Notes under the pieces: generated by a model | Seen by the model: the letters and a program-made list of their open reading frames with translations, nothing else | The model's database searches: none | What the model was told of the DNA's origin: nothing | Made by a program: the position numbers and the translations under genes | Shown here: in pieces, positions 1 through 8,892 of the stretch | How the letters are laid out: the number at the start of each line of letters is the position of its first letter | Numbering within the stretch: position 1 is the first letter of the stretch | Assembly: GCA_049999725.1 (NCBI GenBank) | Contig: JBNGIS010017353.1 | Coordinates: forward strand, 1 to 26,700 | Length of the DNA stretch: 26,700 nucleotides | Direction: 5' to 3' | Source: Haplomitrium mnioides | Lineage: Eukaryota; Marchantiophyta; Haplomitriopsida; Calobryales

Positions 1-72
1 GCTTAGTGATTTCTGAACTTTTGTTCACTACATTTTTCACTTCCAAAAACATCTTTTTTTCCTATCTTGACA

Positions 73-231
73 ATGGCCTCTCAAGGAATTGTTTCCGGCC
101 TTACCAAACCAAAACCATACAGGTATTCGGATGTTATCAAGGCTTTAGAGCCTGCAAGACTTGAGTGGAAATGGCTCGTAAACTATTGTTCGTTGAGAGA
201 CCCGGATCACCATCTTTACCTTTTTTTGCAG
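73..231 (+). CDS. Possible first coding exon of an unrecognised gene (53 codons)
   Basis: The ATG at 73 sits in a favourable plant context (gacaATGGcc) and opens a frame beginning MASQGIVSGLTKPKPYRYSD. The open frame runs to a stop at 274-276, but the CAG/GTGAAG at 229-237 resembles a 5' splice donor. Cutting there leaves exactly 53 codons in phase 0, which fits the phase of the acceptor at 902. The composition (WKW, DPDHH, charged residues) looks protein-like, but I do not recognise a domain and see no signal peptide or membrane segment. The start is chosen at ATG 73; no upstream ATG is in frame nearby. It could equally be a chance ORF. No function is proposed. Confidence 0.3.
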
Positions 232-902
232 GTGAAGGTGAAAAATTCAATTTGGGTCTACTGGTCTAAATTATAATGATCTAGGAAGGAAAGAAAGCCA
301 ACATTGGGTTGCTTGTACAGACCCAAGACTCAATTACGCTTTATAGTACAAATCGCAAGTGATTTGATTTTTCATAGTACAAAGAGAGAGATGTATTTGC
401 TGCGAATCTTCAAGTGTCAAGGGAAGATGGAAAGATGAGTTCCGAAATATATTTTCTTATTCTTTTTTCCTTGCTTAGTTGTAACTCCTAGGATATCCTT
501 AAGCTCCTAGACTTGAGTAGCTCTGCGCGTATAGACTTTGAAGTCTCTGCGTGGATTTACTCTGAAGTCCATGCGCGCATGGACTTCAGAGTCCAAATCG
601 CATGGACTTCATAGTCCCTGCACATATCGAAGCAAAGTCCATGCGCGCATGGACTTTAGAGTCCTTGCGCTTAGGAACTTGAGAGTTCACACTTGCTTGG
701 ACTCTGAAGTCCATGCACGTATGGATTCTGAAGTCTAGGCGCACTTGGACTCTCAAGTCCATGCCCACTTGGACTTCAGAGTCCTGGCGCGCATGGTTTT
801 CATAGTCCTTGCGCACGTTTGTATTTTTTTAAAGTTTTTGCGCTTTCCGAATGTCACTCCAACATTTTCACTAATTCCAAATTGTTTGTTTTTTTTTTTC
901 AG
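232..902 (+). other. Proposed intron containing a minisatellite
   Basis: The interval starts with GTGAAG after CAG and ends with a long T tract followed by CAG at 900-902, the usual form of a plant 3' splice site. Both flanking exons are in phase 0. The 671-bp length is normal for a plant intron. The interval holds the 24-bp minisatellite at 523-820 and otherwise simple A+T-rich sequence. The splice is inferred from motifs and phase only. Confidence 0.3.
523..820 (+). repeat. 24-bp minisatellite, about 12.5 units, with long palindromes
   Basis: Units of 22 to 25 bp, mostly exactly 24, run head to tail. A typical unit, ATGCGCGCATGGACTTCAGAGTCC (given in two parts as ATGCGCGCATGG and ACTTCAGAGTCC), lies at 571-594. 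Units start near 523, 546, 571, 595, 619, 641, 665, 689, 713, 737, 761, 785 and 809. The unit is close to self-complementary: 559-592 is a perfect 34-bp palindrome and 634-657 a perfect 24-bp palindrome, both centred on GCGCGC. Because 24 is a multiple of three, short ORFs on both strands read as eight-residue repeats; I regard these ORFs as by-products of the repeat. Confidence 0.9.
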
Positions 903-1490
903 TTCACTCAGTATTTGGCCAATTTTGTTGATTCATACAATGAAGCGAAGCGAATCAAACGAGACTTCATCAAGCTCACAATACAAATTAAGATTTTAAA
1001 GCCCAAGGAGGGTGTTAATATTCAACAGCTTGTGTCGTATCCAAGTGTGGCAATATTTTTGGTTCACACTATAGGGACTTCTTCCTAGAAGAAGAGAAAG
1101 GAGCCGGAGCCAACTGAGGCTCAAAAGAAAAAAAAACCAGCAACAAAGAAGCAAAAACGTGCACCATCACCGGTTGTTGAGGAGGAGCCAGCCCCCTCAA
1201 AATCTGAAGTAAAATCTACTTCGTCTGCCCCTTTGTCTTCATCATCAAGCAGCTCAGGGCAAGAGCATGAGCCTCAAGTAGTTCAAGCTCCAATGTCAAG
1301 AGCAAAAAGGCAATCCCACAAAGGGTTGCGTACTTTTCAGGAAAGAGAACAGGTGGATCTTCATACAGTGTGTGAGGAGGACAAAAACAAGATAAAGGAG
1401 TTTGCAATCCAGCGCTGCAGAGTCCATGAAGAGACCATCACAATAAGGCTCAAAAAGTTAAATCTGCCCAAGCCTAGAATGGACAACTAG
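903..1490 (+). pseudogene. Possible terminal exon, basic/serine-rich C-terminus, broken by TAG at 1086-1088
   Basis: From the acceptor at 902 one reading frame runs to the TAG at 1488-1490, interrupted only by TAG at 1086-1088. The part before the break (FTQYLANFVDSYNEAKRIK...) is amphipathic and charged. The part after it has a lysine-rich stretch (KKKKPATKKQKR, about 1130-1163) resembling a bipartite nuclear localisation signal. An acidic/proline patch and a serine run (about 1237-1257) follow, then a charged tail ending LNLPKPRMDN. Both halves have protein-like composition, which argues that the frame was once continuous. I do not recognise the family. The stop could be a true mutation, a sequencing error, or the real end with a second ORF after it. 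The satellite begins only about 40 bp after the final stop. Confidence 0.4.
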
Positions 1491-1530
1491 GGTCCATTCT
1501 AAATTCGAAGATTAAATGAGGATTTTGTGG

Positions 1531-2040
1531 AAAGTTAACAAACCTTGTAAGTTGTATTACCATTTAGTTTACTATACTAGTAGTAAGTTGACAAACCCTC
1601 AAGGAACTAGTAGTAAATAAACAAACCTCCTACGCTCTATTACAATATATTTTACTTTACAAGAAGTAAGTCAACAAAACCTCTAAGTACTTGTACAAAC
1701 CCTCTAAGATCTACCACAACATAGCTTACTATACTAGTGGTAAGTTAGCAGAACCATTGAGTACTATACTAGTAGTAAGTTAACAAACCCTCTAAGTTCT
1801 AGTACAACATAATTTGCTATACTAGTAGTAAGTTAACAAACCTTCTAGCTTCTATTACAACAATTTTATTTACTAGTAGTAAGTTTACAAACCCTCTAAG
1901 CTCTATTACAACATAGTTTACTATACTAGTATTAAGTACACAAACCTTCAATGTACAAGCACTAAGTTAACTAACAATCTAAATTCTATTACAACATAGT
2001 TTATTGAACTAGTAGTAAGCTTAAAAACCTTTCAATTCTA
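1531..2040 (+). repeat. Satellite block 1, class B units
   Basis: The left edge of the array consists of units carrying AACAAACCCTCTAAG and ACATAGTTTACTATACTAGT, the same class that makes up the right two thirds. Several units are short: the 30-bp form appears near 1590-1620. The block starts about 40 bp after the stop codon of the left ORF. Confidence 0.75.
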
Positions 2041-4510
2041 TTACAACACAATTTAATAAAAATTGTATGTTCTAATCCAACACAATTTACTATATTGGTA
2101 GTAAATTAACAAAAGTTGTAAGTTCTATTTCAACATAGTTTAGTGTTCTAGTAGTAACTTAAAAAAAGTTGTAAGTGCTATTACACAAAAGTTGTAAGTG
2201 TTGTTATAATACAATTAAATCTACAAGTAGTAAGTTAAAAAAAGTTGTAAGTTCTATTACAATACCACAATTTACTTTATAGTAAGTTAACAAAAGTTGA
2301 ACGTTGTATTACAACACAATTTACTCTACTTGTAGTAAGTGAACAAAAGCAATTTACTCTACTTGTAGTAAGTGAACAAAAGCTAGAAGTTCTACTACAA
2401 CACATCTTGTTGTATTGGTAGCAACTTAACAAAAGCCTTAAGTTCTAGTACAACACAATTTACTATACCTTTAGTAAGTTAACAAAATATGTAAGTTCTA
2501 TTACAACACATCTTGTGTATTAGTAGTAAGTTAACAAAATATGTAAGTTCTATTACAACACATCTTGTGTATTAGTAGTAAGTTAACAAAAGCTACAAGT
2601 TCTATTACAACACATCTTACTGTACTAGTAGTAAGTAAATAAGTATTGTAAGCTCTACTACAACACAATTTACTGTACTTATAGAAGTTAAAAAAAGTTG
2701 CAAGTTCTATTACAACACATCTTGTTGTATTAGTAGTAATTTTACAAAAGGTGTAAGTTCTTACATATAAAATTTAAGGCTGCACCTTCTATTACAACAT
2801 ATCTTGTATTGTTAGTAAGTTTACAAAAAGTGTAAGTTCTTACCAATACAAATTTTTTTTGGTAGTAAGTTAACAACGTTGTATAGTAAGTTTACAAAAT
2901 GTGTAAGTTCCTACCAATACAATGTTTTTACTGGTAAGAAGTTAACAAAGTTGTAAGTTCCATTACAACACATCTTGCTTGTCTTTGTAGTAAGTTAACA
3001 AAAGCTCTAAGTTCTACAACAACACATCTTGTTGTACTTCTAGTAAGTTAACAAAAGCTGCAAGTTCTATTACAACACATCTTGCTATACTAGTAGTAAG
3101 CTAACTAAGCTTTAAGTTTACAACACATCTTGCTATATTGGTATTAAGTCAATGAAAGTTGTAGATTCTATTACAACACAATTTATTATATTAGTAGTAG
3201 GTTAGTGAAGGTGTAAGTTCTATTACAACACAATTTACTATACTTATAGTTAAAAAAACTATAAGCTCTATTAAAACAGAGCTTACTATACTAGTCGACA
3301 ACTTTTCTAGTAAACTTAACACAAGTTGTAAGTTCTATTAAAATACAATTTACTACACTAATAACAAAATTTTCAGCTCTATAATAGGACAATTTTCTAT
3401 ACTAGTAGCAAGATAACAACTATACTACTAAGAAGTTGTAAGTTCTATTACAACACAATTTATTATACTAGTAGCAAGACAACAAAACCTCTAAGCTCTA
3501 TCACAAAACAATTTATTTTGTTGGCAGTGAGTTAGCAAAAGCTGTAAGTTTTATTACAACACAATTTACTATACTTTTAGTGATTTAACAAAAACTACAA
3601 GCTCTATTACAACACATCTTGTTGTATTGGTAGTAAGTTAACAAAAGGTGTAAGTTCTATTACAACACAACTTACTAGTAGTTAGTTACCAAAAGTTGTA
3701 AGGTCTATTACAACACAATTTACTTTACTACTAGTAAGTCAAAATTTACCGCACTGGTAACTAATAGTAAGCTAACAAAAGTTGTAAGCTCTATTACAAC
3801 ACTCCACTCGTAGTAAGCTAACAAAAGCTGTAAGTTCTATTACAACACATCTTGTTGTTGTAATAGTAGTAAGCTAGCAAAAGCTCTAATTTCTATTACA
3901 ACACATCTTGTTGTATTGGTGGTAAGTTAGCAAAAGTTATAAGCTCTATTACAATACAATTTACTTTGTTGTTAGTAAGTTAACAAAAACTACTATAAGT
4001 TCTACTACAACACAATTTGTTGTAGTGGTAGTAAGTGAATAAGAGTTGTAAGTTCTATAACAACATATTTTGTTGTACTAGTAGTAAGTTAACAAAAGCT
4101 GTAAGTNNNNNNNNNNACAACATATTTTGTTGTACTAGTAGTAAGTTAACAAAAGCTGTAAGTTCTATTACAACATATTTTGTTGTACTCATAGCAAATT
4201 AACAAAAGCTAAACCAAAAATAGAAACCCTAAACACCTACTATCTTGTAAGTTCTATTACAACATATTTTGTTGTATTATTGGTAGCAAGTTAACAAAAG
4301 ATGTAAGTTCTATTACAACACATTTTGATGTAGTGGTAGTAAGTAAACAAAAGCTGCAAGTTTTACTACAACATAATTTGTTGTACTTATAGTAAGTTTA
4401 CAAAAACTGTAAGTTCTATTACAACACAATTTTATGTACCCGTAGTAAGTCTACAAAAGCTATAGGTTCCATTACAACACAATTTTATGTACTCATAAAA
4501 AGTAAGCAAA
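2041..4510 (+). repeat. Satellite block 2, class A units
   Basis: Here the core AAACCCTCTAAG is replaced by AAAAGCTGTAAG or AAAAGTTGTAAG. The second half reads ACACATCTTGTTGTA or ACACAATTTACT instead of ACATAGTTTACTATA. The unit is still 53 bp. The change is abrupt at both edges (about 2041 and 4510), which suggests block-wise amplification rather than gradual drift. It contains perfect recent duplications, for example two identical 52-bp units at 2474-2525 and 2526-2577, and a 33-bp doublet at 2318-2350 and 2351-2383. Confidence 0.8.
4107..4116. other. Assembly gap (10 N) with identical 47-bp flanks
   Basis: The 47 bases before the gap (4060-4106) are identical to the 47 bases after it (4117-4163). 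This looks like two contig ends that overlap but were not merged, rather than missing sequence. Confidence 0.85.
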
Positions 4511-6912
4511 CCCCTTTTTTCTTACTACATTTTGTTGCAATGGTAGCAAGTTAACAATGGTAGTAAGTTAACAAAGTATTGGTAGTACGTCAACAAACAC
4601 TTTAAGTTCTACTACAACATAGTTTACTATGTTATTAGTAATTTAGTGAACCCATTAAGTTGTACTACAACATAGTTTTCTAGTAGTAAGTTAACGAATT
4701 GTCTAAGTTCTACTACAACACATTTTATTGTTCTAGTAGAAAATTAACAAACCTCTACTACAACACATTTTATTGTTCTAGTAGAAAATTAACAAACCCT
4801 CTAAGTTCTATTCTAAGTTCTATTACAACATCGTTTGCTGTACTAATAGTAAGTTTACAAACTCTCTAAGTACTAGTAGTAAGTTAACAAACCATCTAAG
4901 TTCTATTACAACATAATTTAATGTACTAGAAGTAAGTTAACAAACCCTTATAGTCTAATTACAACATAGTTTACTGTAGTAGTAGTTAGTCAACAACCCC
5001 TCCAAGTTATATTACAACATAGTTTAGTGTAGTATCTACTGCACTAGTTGAAAGTTAACAAACCCTCATAGTTCTACTACAACATTGTTACTTGTAGTAA
5101 GTTTACAAACTCTCTAAGTACTAGTAGTAAGTTAACAAACCCCCTATGTTCAATTACAATATAGCTAAGTGTGCTAGTAGTAAGTAAGTAAACCCTCTAA
5201 GTTCTATTAGTTAGTAAACCCTTTAAGTTCTATAAGAACATAGTCTATTGTACTAGTAGCAAGTTAACAAACCCTCCAAGTTTTATTACAACATAGTTTA
5301 TTATACTTCTAGTAAGTTTACAAACTCTCTAAATTGTATTACAACATAGTTTATTGTACTAATAGAAAGTAACAAACCCTCTAAGTTCTAACAGCACTTA
5401 CTTTATTGCACTAGTAGTAATTTAGCAAACCCACTAGGTACTACTAGTGAGTTAACAAACCCTCTAAGCTATATTACAACATAGTTTACTGTAGTAAGTT
5501 AACAAACCCTCTTAATATTGGTAGTAAGTTAACAAACCCTCTAAATTCTACTAGAACATAGTTTACTATACTAGTAGTAAGTTTGCAAACCCTTCGCGCT
5601 CCATTACAACATAGTTTACTACACTAGTAGTAAGTTGACAAACCCTCTAAGTTCTTCTATAACATATATTGTACTGTTAGTAAGTTAACAAACCCTCTAA
5701 GTTAGATTACAAGGTAGTTTAATGAACTAGTTGTAAGTACACAAACCCTCTAAGTTCTATTACAACATAGTTTATTGTAGTAGTAGTAAATTAACAAACC
5801 ATCTAAGTTCTATTACAACATAGTTTACTGTAGAAGTAGTAAGTAAAAACCCCTCTATGTTCTATTACATCATAGTTTGCTAGTAGAAAGTAAACAAACC
5901 CTTTTGAGTTCTACTACAACATAGTTTACTTTACTAGTAGCAAGTTATAAACCCTCTTAGTTCTATTACAACATAGTTTACTATACTAGTAGTAAGTTGA
6001 CAAACCCTCTAAGTTCTATTTCCATATAGTTTAGTGTACTAGTAGTAAGTTTACAAAACTTCTTGGTACTAGTACTAAGTAAACAAACCCTCTACTACGA
6101 TATTAGTAGTAAGTTAACAAACCCTCTAAGTTCTATAACAACATAGTTTATTGTACTAGTAGTGAGTTAACAAACCTTCTAAGTTCTATTACAATATAGT
6201 TTACAGTAGTAGTAAGTTAAAAAAACCCTTTAAGTTATGTTACAACATAGTTTATTGCACTAATGGTAAGTTTACAAACCATCTAAGTTGTATTACAACC
6301 TAGTTTACTGTATAAGTAGAAAGTAAACAAGCTCTACTAGAACATAGTTTACTCACTAGTACTAAGTTAATGAACCTTCTAGGTTCTATTACAACATAGA
6401 ACATAGATTAGTTTACTAGTAGTGATTTAAAAAGAAACCTCTTAGTTCTATTATAACATAGTTTACTATAGTAGTAGCAACTCAAGAAACCTTATAAGTT
6501 CTATTATTGCATAGTTTGTTGTATTAGCAGTTAGTTTACAAATCCTCCAAGTACTTGTAGTTACAAATCTTCAAAGTACTAGTATTAAGTTATTAAACCC
6601 TCTAAGTATTAGTAGTAAGTTAACAAACCCTCTAGGTTCTACTAAAGCATAGTTTACTATACTAGTAGTAAGTTTACAAACTATCTCAATTTGTATTCTA
6701 ACATAGTTAAGTGTACTAGTAGAAAGTAAAGAAACCCCCTAAGTTGTGCTACCACTTAGTTTACTATACTAGTAGTACAATAACAAACCCTCTCAGAACT
6801 AGTAGTAAGTAAACACACCCTCAAAGTTTTATTTCAACATAGTTTACAACACAAGTAGTAAGCTAACAAACCCTCTAAGATATACCACAACATAGTTTAC
6901 TGTACCAGTAGT

Positions 6913-7095
6913 AAGTTAGCAAACCCATTGAGTTCTATGACAACATAGTAAGTTAGCAAACCCATTGAGTTCTATGACAACATAGTAAGTTAGCAAACCC
7001 ATTCAGTTCTATGANNNNNNNNNNCAAACCCATTCAGTTCTATGACAACATAGTAAGTTAGCAAACCCATTGAGTTCTATGACAACATAGTTTGC
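6913..7095 (+). repeat. Local run of 37-bp truncated satellite units
   Basis: The segment AGCAAACCCATTGAGTTCTA followed by TGACAACATAGTAAGTT repeats about five times with a 37-bp period. It lacks the TTTACTATACTAGTA part of the normal unit. The copies differ only at a G/C position (CATTGAG or CATTCAG), so this is a recent local amplification. The gap at 7015 lies inside it. Confidence 0.8.
7015..7024. other. Assembly gap (10 N) with identical 21-bp flanks
   Basis: The 21 bases ending at 7014 (CAAACCCATTCAGTTCTATG plus A) recur directly after the gap at 7025-7045. The gap lies in a local run of 37-bp units, where assembly is ambiguous. Confidence 0.8.
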
Positions 7096-7810
7096 TATAC
7101 TAGTAGTAAGTTAACAAACCCTCTAAGTTCCAATATAAGTTCACAAACCCTCTAAGTTCCACTACAACATCATTTACTCTACTAGTAGTAAGTTAGCAAG
7201 CCCTATATTTCTATTCCAACAAAGTTTACTTTACTAGTTGTAAGTTAACCAACCCTCTAAGTTCTACTACAACATAGTTTACTATACTTGTAGTAAGTTA
7301 ACAAACTCTCTAAGTACTAGTGGTAAGTTAACAAAGTCTCTAAGTACTAGTAGTAAGTTAACAAACCCTCTATGTTCTATTACAACATAGGTAGCTATGT
7401 TGTAGTAGTGAGTTAACAAACTCTCTAAGTTCTATACAACATAGTTTACCCTACTAGTAGTAAGTTAACATAAATTCTATTGTATTATAGTTTGCAGCAT
7501 TAGTATGTTAACAAACCCTCTAAGTTCCATTACATCATAGTTTACTGCTCTAGTAGTAAGGTAGCAAACCCTTTAAATTCTATTGCAACATAGTTTACTA
7601 TACTTGTAGTAAGTTAACAAACAATCTAAATTCCGATGCAACATAGTTTACTAAACTTGTAGTAAACTAACAAACATACCCTCTAAATTCTATTACAAAA
7701 TAGTTTATTTTAATAGTAGAAAGTTAGTAAACCTTCTAAGTTTTATCTTAAAATAGTTTACTATACTAGAAGTAAGTTAAAAAAAAACCCTCTAAGTTCT
7801 ATTACAACAT

Positions 7811-8160
7811 AGTTTATTGTATACTTTGTAAATTGACAAACCCTCTATCTCTTAGTGGTAAGCTAGAAAACCCTATAAGTTCTATTACAGATTGTTTAGT
7901 GTACTAGTAGTAAGTTAACAAACCCTTTAAGTTCTATGCAACATAGTTATGTACTTAGAGGGTTTGTTAATTTGCTTGTTCGAAAAGATCAAAACATAGT
8001 TTATTGTATACGTTGTAAATTGACAAACCCTCTAACTCTTAGTAGTAAGTTTAGAAACTATATAAGTTCTATTACATTATTGTTTAGTGTACTAGTAGTA
8101 AGTTAACAAACCCTAATACTTAGAAGGCTTGTTAACTTGCTTGTTCGAAAAGATCTAAAC
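7811..8160 (+). repeat. Higher-order duplication with inverted satellite pieces
   Basis: A segment of roughly 170-190 bp occurs twice. AGTTTATTGTATAC at 7811 recurs at 7998, and the following units match closely. Each copy ends with an inverted satellite piece, CTTAGAGGGTTTGTTAATTT at 7954-7973 and CTTAGAAGGCTTGTTAAC at 8119-8136, which is the reverse complement of the normal core. A non-satellite tag, GCTTGTTCGAAAAGATC, follows each one. These are the only inverted pieces I noticed in the array. Confidence 0.75.
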
Positions 8161-8882
8161 TTACGAGTAGTAAGTTAACCCTCTAAGCTCTATTACAACA
8201 TAGTTCATTGCACTAGTAGTAAGTCAAAAAAACCCTCTTAGTTCTATTACAACATAATTTAATATACTAGTAGTAAGTTAACAAACCCTCTAAGTTCTAT
8301 TGCAATATAGTTTACTATACTAGTAGTAAGTTAACAAACCCTCTAAATTCTATTGCAATATAGTTTACTATACTAGTAGCAAATTAACAAACCCTTTAAG
8401 TTCTATTGCAACATAGTTTACTCTACTAGTAGAAAGTACACAAACCTTCTAAGTACTAGTACTAAGTAAAAAAATAGTATAAACTCTATTACAACATAGT
8501 TTAGTGTACTAGTAGGTAAGTTTAAAAACCCTCTAAGTTCTATTATAAGATAATTTTGTGTAGTGGTAGTAAGTTAACAAACCCTCTAGGCTCTATTACA
8601 ACATAGTTCAATGTACTAATAGTATAGTAAGTTAAAAAATGCTCTAAGATCTAATACAAAATAGTTAACTATACTTGTATTAACTTAACAAACACTTTAA
8701 GTTCTATTACAATATAGTTTACTCTAATAGTAGTAAGTTAACAAACCTTCTAAGTACTAGTGGTAAGTGAACAAACCTTTTAAGTACTAGAAGTAAGTTA
8801 ACAAACCCTCTAATTTCTATTCCAACATAGCTTACTATACTAGTAGTAAGTTAACAAACCCTCTAAGTTCTACTTCAACATA

Positions 8883-8892
8883 NNNNNNNNNN
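8883..8892. other. Assembly gap (10 N)
   Basis: Ten N within class B units. Only a short match (AACATA) is shared by the flanks, so unlike the gaps at 4107 and 12710 this one shows no clear overlap. Confidence 0.9.

Noticed and set aside
1216-1407. Minus-strand ORF of 63 codons
   Set aside because: It is the reverse of the better-supported plus-strand frame at 903-1490 and has no recognisable features.
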